From Nitrobacter sp. NHB1 (GTDB taxonomy: Bacteria > Pseudomonadota > Alphaproteobacteria > Rhizobiales > Xanthobacteraceae): DNA of 64,000 nt. A program made the position numbers and the translations under genes. Positions 1-7,816 of the stretch are shown piece after piece. Positions within the stretch are counted from its first letter, which is position 1. The number at the start of each line of letters is the position of its first letter. The notes beneath the pieces are model-generated. The model searched no databases and had not been told where the DNA came from. It saw only the letters and a list, made by a program, of their open reading frames with translations. The stretch covers positions 2,084,001-2,148,000 of the forward strand of contig NZ_JBAMDA010000001.1 in NCBI RefSeq assembly GCF_036964665.1, written 5' to 3'.

Positions 1-149
1 TCGACCTTGAGCGGATGCCCTGGAGATTTCTCGCGGATGCCGTTGATGCGGACATGGCCGGCCTCGACCAGCGCCGCAGCATGGGTCCGGGCTTTGACCA
101 CCCGCGCATGCCATAACCATTTGTCGAGACGCTGGCGTTCCAAGGACAC
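1..149 (-). CDS. S4-domain RNA-binding protein (5' part only)
   Basis: The reading frame begins with GTG directly after an in-frame TAG and encodes VSLERQRLDKWLWHARVVK, which matches the start of the small S4-domain proteins of the HslR/Hsp15 type (RLDKWLWxAR...R..A..LV..G.V.vNG). These bind RNA, for example stalled 50S subunits in the case of Hsp15. A TTG two codons further in is an alternative start. The gene runs off the left edge, so the C-terminal half is not visible. It lies 72 bp downstream of the helicase on the same strand and is probably co-transcribed with it. The family call is firm; the precise role is inferred. Confidence 0.8.
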   Translation of the reverse strand, partial: MSLERQRLDKWLWHARVVKARTHAAALVEAGHVRINGIREKSPGHPLKV

Positions 150-221
150 CTAAAGGATCACACCAAACAAGACATACCAATAGCGATCCAACCCACAAGA
201 CCCGGATCGTTCGCCCCCGCC

Positions 222-3200
222 TCAATCCTTGCGACCGGCAAGCTGCTCCCTGAGTGCGGCCAGTTTCGCAAACGGCGAATTCGGGTCCATCGGACGCTCA
301 CGCTCGCGCGGCGCGCTGCTGGCGTAGGGGCGATGCGACGGTCCGGCGTCCGGACGTCCCTCGCGGCCGCCCTTGCGGGAGCCCTGAAACCGGCCCTTCT
401 CCTGATCCCTGTCCCTGTTTTTGCCTTTGCCCTGGAAGTGATCGCGCGGCGGACGCCCCTTGCCCTCGCGCGGCTCACGGCCGGGCGCGCTCGCGCTCCC
501 GGCGGACGCGCCTTCGGCGGCCACACCGGTGGAGGGCCGGCGGGCCTCCTTTTGACGCTCGCGCCGCCCTCGTCCATGCCGCTCGCGCTTCTGCGCCCCC
601 TCGCCCGCTTCGCCGTCCGCGGCAACCGGTTGCGCGCCATCCTGCCGAGGCTGTTGCCGGCGATGACGGTTGCGGTCGTGGCGCGGCCGCCGATCGGCGG
701 CCCGGCCGCCCGGCCGCCAGACCTCGACCGTTGCGGACGCGGCGTCCGTAGCATGAGCCGGCGAGGCATCCGCTGCGGCGATATCGGCGGATGCCGCGCC
801 CTCGGACACGCTCACGGCATCGACCGGTGCGAACTCATCCGGCGTGGATGCGGTTTCGACGGCATCATCGGAAGCCGCCGAGGCATCCGCTCCAACGATC
901 TCGGCGGATGCCGCGCCCTCGGGCGCGCTCACGGCATCGATCGGCACGGACTCATCGGGCGTGGTATCGGCGGGTGCGGTTTCGACGGCATCACCGGAGG
1001 CCGCCGAGACCGCGATGTCGGGCGTTAACGCCGCCGACGGCGACGTTTCCTCGACCACCTCAGCCAAGACTTCGGTCGCCAAGGCTTCGGTCGCCGTAGC
1101 GATATCGTCCGATGAACCCGCATCCGCGGCAGGCGCCGGTTCAGCAGCCGATCCGGCATCGGGCGCACCCGCGCTATCCAGCGCGGGTTCCTGCCCCTCG
1201 GGCATGGCGTCCGGCGCGGCCGATTCCTGCGGCGCGCTCTCCGCCGCTTCGGCGGAAACCGTTTCCGCGGCAGCATCCGTCGTGGGGCCGGTATCTGTGA
1301 CGGGCGGGGGAACCGGACACCGCTCCATGCGATAGCCTAGCGCGCGCAGGATGGAGGCGAAATCCTCGCCGGCGGTGCCTGCGAGCGATGTCATGGCCTG
1401 GGTCACGACGAACCCGCGGCCATCGAATGCGCCGGCCGGTTTTTCGCCGGGCGCCGCTTCCCGCCATGCGAGCGCCGGACGGATCAGATCGGCCAGCCTT
1501 TCGAGGATGTCGACGCGGACGGCCCGCTCGCCGCATTGCCGATAGCCGAGCGTACGATAAGCGTCGCGATCGAGCAGTTTGTCGGCCGGGAACGAGGTGC
1601 GGCCGCTGCCTGCCAGATGCTGCGCGCTCGACAACGCCGACAGGTCGACGTTGTCCTGCTTCTGCGCCCACAACAGCGAGGCCAGCGACCGCGCGGCCGG
1701 TTTCAGAAGCGCCGGGAAATAGACGTGGTAGGCGCCGAAGCGCACGCCGTACTTGCGCAAGCTGGCGCGCGACGGCTGATCGAGATCTTTCATTTCGGCG
1801 GCGATCCTCGATCGCTCCAGCACGCCGAGCGCCTCGATCAACTGGAATGCAATACCGCGCGCGATGCCGGTGACATCCTCCGCCTTGGACAACTCAAACA
1901 GCGGCCCGAGAAGCTTCTCGATATGGGTCTTCAGCCACAGATCGAGCCGGGCCTGCACCGCGTCGCGCGGCGCGCCGGTCAGCCGCTCATCCGAAATGAT
2001 CCGCAGCCGCGGATGCAGCGCGTCATCCGCCGCGACCAGTCGCGCCACGGCGTCGCCGGTCCAGCGGATGGTGCCGTCCGAGGTCAGCACGAACTGATCG
2101 TCCGGCGCGCCGGACAGTTTTTCGGCGCGCGCCTCGATTTCGCCGGCCAGCGCCTTTTGCGCGACCGCCTGCAAGGCCTTGGCCTCCGAGCCGGCCTCTG
2201 CCGCATCCGGCGCGAAGGTAAATCCGTCGAGACGGCCGATCACATGGCCCTCTACGATCACCTCGCCGGTCTTGCCAATTTCCGTATCCAGCATCGTGTT
2301 TTCCCGCAGGCGGCGCATCAATACACTGGTCCGGCGATCAACGAAACGCTCTGTGAGCCTTTGGTGCAGCGCATCTGACAATTTATTTTCGACTTCTCGC
2401 GAAATTCCCTGCCAGTGATCGGGGTCAGCCAGCCAGTCCGGACGATTGGCGACGAAGGTCCAGGTCCGGATTTGCGCAATTCGCCCCGACAGGGTGTCGA
2501 TACCACCGTCGACCCGGTCGGCCTGCGCCACCTGGGCCGCGAACCAGTCGTCAGGAACCCGGCCCTCGCGCATCAGGAAGCCGAACAGTGTCGTGACCAG
2601 TTCGGCATGGGCGGCCGGCGCGATCTTGCGATAGTCCGGAATCTGGCAGGCGTCCCACAGCCGCTCCACCGCCGCCGCGCCCTGCGCCATGGCGCGCACG
2701 TCGGCGTCGCGCGCGGCGTGATCGAGCACGCGCAGGTCCTCGGCGATCGGCGCGCGGGTCAGCGTCTCGTGCGAGGGCGTCAGCGCCAGCGACACCTGCA
2801 GCGCCCCGAGCGAGGAGAAATCGAGATTGGAATTGCGCCATTGCAACGTCTTGACGGCCTCAAAAGTGTGGTTCTGCAGCGCGTTCACGAGTTCGGGCTC
2901 GAACGGCGCGCAGCGTCCGGTGGTGCCGAAGGTGCCGTTACGGGTGGCGCGGCCGGCGCGACCAGCGACCTGCGCGAACTCCGCCGGCGTCAGCCTGCGA
3001 AACTGGTAACCGTCGTATTTGCGGTCGGAGGCAAAAGCGACGTGATCGACGTCGAGATTGAGTCCCATGCCGACCGCGTCGGTGGCGACGAGATAATCGA
3101 CGTCGCCGGACTGGAACATCGCGACCTGCGCGTTGCGGGTGCGTGGGCTGAGCGATCCCAGCACCACCGCCGCGCCGCCGTGCTGGCGGCGGATCAGTTC

Positions 3201-3779
3201 GGCGATGGCATAGACCTCGTCCGCCGAGAAGGCGACGATCGCGGTGCGGCGCGGCTGCCGGGTGATCTTGCGGTCGCCGGCGAACTCAAGCTGCGACAGC
3301 CGCGGGCGCGTGACGATGCTCGCCCCCGGCAACAACCGCTCGATGATCGGGCGCATGGTCGCGGCGCCAAGCAGCAGCGTCTCGTCGCGGCCGCGCCGAT
3401 GCAGAATGCGATCGGTGAAAACGTGGCCACGTTCGAGATCGGCACTGATCTGGATTTCGTCGACGGCAAGGAACGAGACGTCGAGATCGCGCGGCATCGC
3501 TTCGACGGTCGAAACCCAGAAGCGCGGGCGCGCCGGCTTGATCTTCTCCTCGCCCGTGATCAGCGCGACGGAATCCGCGCCGGCGCGGTCGGCAATCTTG
3601 TTGTAGACCTCGCGGGCGAGCAGCCGCAGCGGCAGGCCGATGATGCCGGACGAATGCGCCAGCATCCGCTCGATCGCGAGATGGGTCTTGCCGGTGTTGG
3701 TCGGGCCGAGCACCGCCGTCACGCCCGCACCGGGCGCACGACCGTTGCCGGGCGGAGATATCGAAGACGAAAAGGCCAT
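222..3779 (-). CDS. SUV3-like DEAD/DEAH-type RNA helicase with long Ala/acidic and basic tail
   Basis: Superfamily 2 helicase of about 1185 residues. The Walker A motif GPTNTGKTH lies near the N-terminus, followed by a DEIQ Walker B box and a helicase C domain containing QVAGRAGRATRNG. This is the bacterial SUV3/MgpS-like family, with likely ATP-dependent RNA unwinding. After roughly residue 800 the chain becomes low complexity: an Ala/Asp/Glu/Ser/Thr-rich linker with an internal 39-residue repeat, then a very basic Arg/Lys/Gly tail typical of RNA-binding extensions. I chose the ATG because a GGA lies 6-7 nt upstream; a GTG 24 nt further upstream (3803) is the alternative. The S4-domain gene follows on the same strand. 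The helicase core is certain; the substrate is not known. Confidence 0.9.
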   Translation of the reverse strand: MAFSSSISPPGNGRAPGAGVTAVLGPTNTGKTHLAIERMLAHSSGIIGLPLRLLAREVYNKIADRAGADSVALITGEEKIKPARPRFWVSTVEAMPRDLDVSFLAVDEIQISADLERGHVFTDRILHRRGRDETLLLGAATMRPIIERLLPGASIVTRPRLSQLEFAGDRKITRQPRRTAIVAFSADEVYAIAELIRRQHGGAAVVLGSLSPRTRNAQVAMFQSGDVDYLVATDAVGMGLNLDVDHVAFASDRKYDGYQFRRLTPAEFAQVAGRAGRATRNGTFGTTGRCAPFEPELVNALQNHTFEAVKTLQWRNSNLDFSSLGALQVSLALTPSHETLTRAPIAEDLRVLDHAARDADVRAMAQGAAAVERLWDACQIPDYRKIAPAAHAELVTTLFGFLMREGRVPDDWFAAQVAQADRVDGGIDTLSGRIAQIRTWTFVANRPDWLADPDHWQGISREVENKLSDALHQRLTERFVDRRTSVLMRRLRENTMLDTEIGKTGEVIVEGHVIGRLDGFTFAPDAAEAGSEAKALQAVAQKALAGEIEARAEKLSGAPDDQFVLTSDGTIRWTGDAVARLVAADDALHPRLRIISDERLTGAPRDAVQARLDLWLKTHIEKLLGPLFELSKAEDVTGIARGIAFQLIEALGVLERSRIAAEMKDLDQPSRASLRKYGVRFGAYHVYFPALLKPAARSLASLLWAQKQDNVDLSALSSAQHLAGSGRTSFPADKLLDRDAYRTLGYRQCGERAVRVDILERLADLIRPALAWREAAPGEKPAGAFDGRGFVVTQAMTSLAGTAGEDFASILRALGYRMERCPVPPPVTDTGPTTDAAAETVSAEAAESAPQESAAPDAMPEGQEPALDSAGAPDAGSAAEPAPAADAGSSDDIATATEALATEVLAEVVEETSPSAALTPDIAVSAASGDAVETAPADTTPDESVPIDAVSAPEGAASAEIVGADASAASDDAVETASTPDEFAPVDAVSVSEGAASADIAAADASPAHATDAASATVEVWRPGGRAADRRPRHDRNRHRRQQPRQDGAQPVAADGEAGEGAQKRERHGRGRRERQKEARRPSTGVAAEGASAGSASAPGREPREGKGRPPRDHFQGKGKNRDRDQEKGRFQGSRKGGREGRPDAGPSHRPYASSAPRERERPMDPNSPFAKLAALREQLAGRKD
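773..1006 (-). repeat. 117-bp in-frame tandem repeat in the helicase tail
   Basis: Two imperfect copies of a 117-bp unit (39 codons) lie head to tail in the acidic linker of the helicase. The shared block cggcggatgccgcgccctc occurs at about 785 and again at 902. Each unit encodes a stretch of the type DAVS-x-EGAAS-x-I. Because the period is a multiple of three, copy number can change without breaking the frame. Confidence 0.8.
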
Positions 3780-4154
3780 GTGTTCCGAGGGTTTTCGCGG
3801 CACTGGCGATCAGATGTGTTTCACAATGCGACGCTTGCAGGGCCGCGGCTTAAGCTTTGGAACGAGTCCGGAACGAATCGCGCCCGAATCGCTGACTCCA
3901 GATCTCTCCGGCTTCGTTCACCGCAATATCTCGCGTTCAGATCGATATCCGGCACTAGATCAAGTTCCGACGATATCAACAAGAGCGGATATTTCTCCTC
4001 AATTATGAATCCACCGGGCGCATGAATCGCGAGCCAAGAGTCAACAGGATTCCATAACGTCGGGTACCTCGATTTTCGCCGGACTGCCCCGCGAATCCGT
4101 CGCGGCAAACTCAAAACAGCGCACGAAGCGGGCCGCGCGCGCCGAAGCCCGCTG
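3780..4154. other. Intergenic region upstream of the helicase gene
   Basis: About 375 bp between the stop of the DUF3108 gene and the start of the helicase gene, both on the minus strand. I see no convincing coding frame, tRNA, strong hairpin or consensus promoter. It probably carries the helicase promoter and leader. Confidence 0.4.
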
Positions 4155-5030
4155 CTATCGGACCCTGGCTGCGGTCTTCGGCGGTATGGCGGTCGTGATG
4201 AACTGGGTCGCTTCCAGCTTGCCGACACCGAGCGGTGTCGGGATTGTCAGGCGATAGGGTACCAGCACGCGCGTGCCGGCGATCGGCGCCAGCCAGATCT
4301 CCATGTTGCGCTGGGCGGCGAGATATCTGATCGCGAAGCGGTCGGGGACGTAGCCGGAGACCGGCGAGAAATAGATCGCGCAGACCACGACCGGGCCATG
4401 ATAGCCCTTTTCCGACTTCACCGTTTCCATGCGCTTGAAGTCGAGGCGCAGGTCGTAGCGCATCCGGCCGTCGAAGATACCGGTCGTGGCGTGACAGGCC
4501 TCCGGACCGAGCGGATCGGCGGTGCCGGATACCTGCAGCAGCGTCGCGCTCATCGGATCGAACACGCCGCGCTTGTGCGCATCGGTGACCGGAATGCGCT
4601 TGGCGTCGACCGGCGGGGTCGGCTCAATGACGAAATCCTTTACATTGCCGCCGGCCAGCGACATGCGAATGGTCTCCGACTTCTTCGACGACGAAATGGT
4701 CGCGGTATAGTTCGCGGGAACCAGCGCGCCGTTGACGACACGACCCTGGGAGGTGCCGGTGCCGGCGCCGTGGGCAAACGCCTTGAGAAGTCCGGTAGCG
4801 CCGCCGTCTGCCGTAGCCGAATACTGATCATCAAGGATATCGACCGCCCAGGTGCCGGTACCGACAAGAATCCCGGCCAGGGTGACGTCATAGTGAGCCT
4901 CAAGCTTGCCCTGCGCGGCCGCCGGGCTGGTCAGCGCCAACATCGCGGCAAGGAGTGCCAGCGGTGCGCCAACCAGGGTCCGGACCGAAACGGGCATCGA
5001 CCGGGGCAACATCATACGGAATATGCTCAC
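4155..5030 (-). CDS. DUF3108 domain-containing exported protein
   Basis: 291 residues. The N-terminus has a basic start, a hydrophobic run (LALLAAMLALTS) and an AAAQG cleavage region, so it is a signal-peptide protein of the periplasm or envelope. The mature part fits the DUF3108 family: a beta-rich domain with the YDVTLAGILVGTG opening, a FDPMSATL segment, a Cys-containing FDGRMRYDL region and the C-terminal LVPYRLTIPTPLG strand. No catalytic function is established for the family. It stands as a single gene, divergent from rpmB. The start used is the first Met; internal Mets at residues 6, 7 and 12 are alternatives. Confidence 0.85.
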   Translation of the reverse strand: MSIFRMMLPRSMPVSVRTLVGAPLALLAAMLALTSPAAAQGKLEAHYDVTLAGILVGTGTWAVDILDDQYSATADGGATGLLKAFAHGAGTGTSQGRVVNGALVPANYTATISSSKKSETIRMSLAGGNVKDFVIEPTPPVDAKRIPVTDAHKRGVFDPMSATLLQVSGTADPLGPEACHATTGIFDGRMRYDLRLDFKRMETVKSEKGYHGPVVVCAIYFSPVSGYVPDRFAIRYLAAQRNMEIWLAPIAGTRVLVPYRLTIPTPLGVGKLEATQFITTAIPPKTAARVR

Positions 5031-5391
5031 TTAAGGGGTGGTCCTGCACGTCACGGTTCGGGCTCACGCGGCTTTTAATCAGGCTTGCGGGTCAATGTCT
5101 TTGTGGCAGCCGATAGATACTCATCCAAACGGGAATCGCATACCGTCAAACGCGGCAGGTCTGCGAGCGCGTCAAAATGGTCGCCTCGGACTCGCGGTTT
5201 CGCGCACTGGCAAATCCGGCCTCCAACCGGGCAACGCCGGCGCACGGCCGGTCGAGTGCCATGATGTCGGTACGGATTGCGCCCTTTATATGATGGAGGG
5301 ACCGGACGGCGGTTCGTCGAAAACGGGCCGAAACGAAGCAGTTGGCGTTGATTTTGCGCCGCAAACAACCCGACTTCGGCTCTCCCATGCC
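5031..5391. other. Divergent intergenic region between DUF3108 and rpmB
   Basis: About 360 bp upstream of the rpmB promoter. It should also contain the promoter of the divergent DUF3108 gene. No small gene with a ribosome site and no strong palindrome was recognised. Confidence 0.35.
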
Positions 5392-5420
5392 TTGACGTCC
5401 CGCCGCTCTCCCCCTATACA
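5392..5420 (+). promoter_or_regulatory. Sigma-70-type promoter for rpmB
   Basis: TTGACG (5392-5397) and TATACA (5415-5420) are separated by exactly 17 bp and lie 86 bp upstream of the rpmB start codon. Both hexamers are close to consensus and no other gene lies between. This is one of the clearest promoter matches in the window. Confidence 0.75.
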
Positions 5421-5505
5421 ACCGCGGTTCCTGAAATGGACGCGATTTCGAACCCCGAGCCTGCCCTTAAAGGGCCGATGCCGGGGACGACAGAGGATTT
5501 TCGCC

Positions 5506-5799
5506 ATGTCCCGGCGCTGCGAACTGACGGCCAAGGCTCCCATGGTGGGCCACAGGGTCAGCCATTCCAACATCAAGACCAAGCGGCGCTTCCTGCCGAA
5601 CCTGGTGAACGTCACCTTCCAGTCCGAAGCGCTGGCCAGCCCGGTGCGGCTGCGGGTGTCGACCCATGCGCTGAAGAGCGTGGACCATCGCGGCGGCTTC
5701 GATGCCTTCCTGCTGAAGGCAAAGAACTCGGAGCTGTCGCCGAAAGCGATCGAGATCAAGCGTCGGATCGAAAAGAAGCAGGTCGCCAAAGCGGGCTGA
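5506..5799 (+). CDS. rpmB: 50S ribosomal protein L28
   Basis: 97 residues starting [10 protein letters not shown], the typical alphaproteobacterial L28 start, followed by the conserved G[17 protein letters not shown] block. It is a structural protein of the large subunit. The start is fixed by the family N-terminus and by an AGAGGA ribosome site about 8 nt upstream; the frame stays open further upstream but that part is not L28. The gene is monocistronic, with a sigma-70-type promoter upstream and a hairpin terminator downstream. Confidence 0.97.
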   Translation: MSRRCELTAKAPMVGHRVSHSNIKTKRRFLPNLVNVTFQSEALASPVRLRVSTHALKSVDHRGGFDAFLLKAKNSELSPKAIEIKRRIEKKQVAKAG

Positions 5800-5851
5800 T
5801 AGCAGCGAGCTTGTTGGTTCGCTCGAACTCATCGTCGCCACCGAGAACAGG

Positions 5852-5886
5852 AAGGCCGGATCGGACGCCCCGAACCCGGCCTTTAA
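5852..5886 (+). terminator. Rho-independent-like terminator after rpmB
   Basis: AAGGCCGG (5852-5859) pairs with CCGGCCTT (5876-5883), followed by a short T-rich tract (TTTAACTTTT). It lies 52 bp after the rpmB stop and before the convergent patatin gene, so it could act in both directions. The loop is long (16 nt), which lowers confidence. Confidence 0.55.
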
Positions 5887-5920
5887 CTTTTGGTCGTGCC
5901 GGTCGTGCGGCTTATGCGGC

Positions 5921-6790
5921 TCAATGCGCGTGAGGCCGCAATTCGCCGGGAATGCCGTGCTGCTCGAGCCCGCCCTCGGCGATCCATTGCTCGGTCTTCC
6001 TGATCGCGCGCTCGATGTGTTCGTCGGTCCGCGAAAAGTCATAGGCCGAGCCGACCAGCGGACAGAGCGGCGGCACGACGCGGTACTCGATCGACGGATC
6101 GATTTCTTCGAGATCGTCGATGATCTGCCGCGAGATCAGAAGCGTCACGGCATGCAGCGCGTTGGCGATCACGCCCTTGGGCGGAGCATCGCCCATGCAG
6201 GCGAATCCGGTCGGCAGGATGATGAGCCGCCGTGCGCCCTTTTCGACCGCAACCCTGACCGGTGTGTTGCTGGAAATCGCGCCGTCCGCGAGATACATGC
6301 CCTTGTGCAGGACGGGAGCGAAAACGCCGGGGATGGCTGTGCTCGCGATGATTGCCTCGGCCGCCGGGCCGTCCGACAGCACGACGCTGTCACCGGTCAC
6401 GATGTTGGTAGTCACGATGTGAAGCGGCAGCTTCGCCTCCTGCAAGTTCCTGTACGGCAGGTAATCGTCGATCAGCCTGCGCACGCCGTCATGGGAAATC
6501 AGGAAATCGCGGTGACGAAGGAAGGCGAACAGGGTCAGGACAGAAATGGGGAACACGTCCTTGTTCCGCAGGCGGCGCCAAATGTCCGCGAGATGCTTCA
6601 CGCCGTCGAGGGTCGGGACGCCGGCGTAATAGGCGCCGTTCAAGGCCCCGACGCTCGATCCCACCACCATGTCCGCGACGACGCCATGGGCGGCAAGCGC
6701 GTGCATCATGCCGACCTGGATGGCGCCGAAACTGCCGCCGCCCGCGAACACGAAGGCGGTTTTGCGGAATAAATTGCCGGACGAAGGCAT
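5921..6790 (-). CDS. Patatin-like phospholipase family protein
   Basis: 289 residues. The oxyanion-hole glycine motif FAGGGSFGA (residues 15-23), the nucleophile elbow GSSVG with Ser46, and the DGA catalytic aspartate motif (Asp169) are all intact. It is therefore expected to be an active Ser-Asp lipid acyl hydrolase of the bacterial patatin/RssA type. No signal peptide is evident. The ATG used begins MPSSGNLFRK; a TTG four codons upstream (6802) sits 10 nt behind an AGGAG and may be the real start. The physiological substrate cannot be read from the sequence. Confidence 0.88.
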   Translation of the reverse strand: MPSSGNLFRKTAFVFAGGGSFGAIQVGMMHALAAHGVVADMVVGSSVGALNGAYYAGVPTLDGVKHLADIWRRLRNKDVFPISVLTLFAFLRHRDFLISHDGVRRLIDDYLPYRNLQEAKLPLHIVTTNIVTGDSVVLSDGPAAEAIIASTAIPGVFAPVLHKGMYLADGAISSNTPVRVAVEKGARRLIILPTGFACMGDAPPKGVIANALHAVTLLISRQIIDDLEEIDPSIEYRVVPPLCPLVGSAYDFSRTDEHIERAIRKTEQWIAEGGLEQHGIPGELRPHAH

Positions 6791-7276
6791 TGAGGCTGAC
6801 AACGATCCGCAGCTCCTCTTGCGCCGTAACAACAGGCTGTCCACGGCCTGGCGCTGTATATCAACGCTGCCCAAGCCGGCGCAATCCGGATCGGTCCCGA
6901 AACCGGCCGCGCTAACCCTGTACTAACCGGGATTGCTGACGCAGCTTCAGTTTGTGCGGTATCCACGTCGCCCCCTCGCGGGAAGGATCGCTCTCGATCG
7001 TGCAGGCGGTGGTCATATCGCCACCGCGTCGAAGACAGTCCGCCGCGCGCGCCGCGCGATGTACCGAAAGGCTTTGCAAATGCGGTCGAGGCCAACATCG
7101 TCGAGCGCCTGCGGTCCCGGCCGCCATCCAATCCACCCGGCTAGCTTCACCCAATTAGCGGTTCGGTAACCGTCACTCCAGTGCGCGTCCGTGATTTTAC
7201 TCATCGTTCAAGGTCTGAAAATACGGTCCGGTCCCGGATCGCGATTTCGCGGCCATCGAATTCGTGGAGTCTCCCC
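6791..7276. other. Intergenic region upstream of the H-NOX operon
   Basis: About 485 bp between the divergent patatin and H-NOX genes. I looked for NnrR/FNR-type dyads and saw none convincing. The only notable features are an alternating CG-rich patch (gccgcgcgcgccgcgcg, around 7041) and GGAG about 10 nt before the H-NOX ATG. No small gene is supported. Confidence 0.35.
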
Positions 7277-7816
7277 ATGAAGGGCGTGGTTTACAATCTG
7301 CTCGAAGAGGCCGTCGTCGAGAAATTTGGCGCCGATACCTGGGACGATCTGCTCGACGATGCCGGCGTAACCGGCGCCTACACCTCGCTCGGCAATTACT
7401 CCGACAAAGAGATGATCGCCCTGGTCGACGCCGCGGCCGCCAAGCTGGATATGACCAGCGGCGATGTCCTGCGATGGTTCGGCGAACAGGCGATGCCGCT
7501 GCTCAAGCAGCGATACCCGGACTTCTTCCTGCCCCATAGTTCATCGCGCAGCTTCGTTCTGAGCGTCAACAACATCATCCACCCGGAAGTCCGCAAGCTC
7601 TATCCCGGCGCCAAGTGCCCCGACTTCCACTTCCGCGAAACTCCGGAAGGCAACGTAACGATGGGCTATAAATCGTCGCGCCGGATGTGCGACCTGGCGC
7701 ATGGCTTCATCAAAGGCGCCGCAGGCATTTTTTGCGAGAAAGTCGATATTACGCACCATACTTGCATGAACCATGGTGCGGACAAATGTTTGATGGAAAT
7801 CAAATGGGCACCCTGA
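7277..7816 (+). CDS. H-NOX (heme nitric oxide/oxygen binding) sensor protein
   Basis: 179 residues starting MKGVVYNLLEE, the classic H-NOX opening. The proximal heme ligand His102, Pro115 and the Y131-x-S133-x-R135 propionate clamp fall at the canonical family numbers. Position 140, where O2-binding members carry Tyr, is Ala, so NO selectivity is predicted. Cys137, His159, Cys162 and Cys170 have the spacing I recall for the zinc/cysteine site of the Vibrio cholerae H-NOX, which suggests a possible second redox input. The gene overlaps the next one by 13 nt, so the two products are likely coupled. Stand-alone H-NOX proteins usually regulate a neighbouring kinase or cyclic-di-GMP enzyme. Confidence 0.95.
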   Translation: MKGVVYNLLEEAVVEKFGADTWDDLLDDAGVTGAYTSLGNYSDKEMIALVDAAAAKLDMTSGDVLRWFGEQAMPLLKQRYPDFFLPHSSSRSFVLSVNNIIHPEVRKLYPGAKCPDFHFRETPEGNVTMGYKSSRRMCDLAHGFIKGAAGIFCEKVDITHHTCMNHGADKCLMEIKWAP

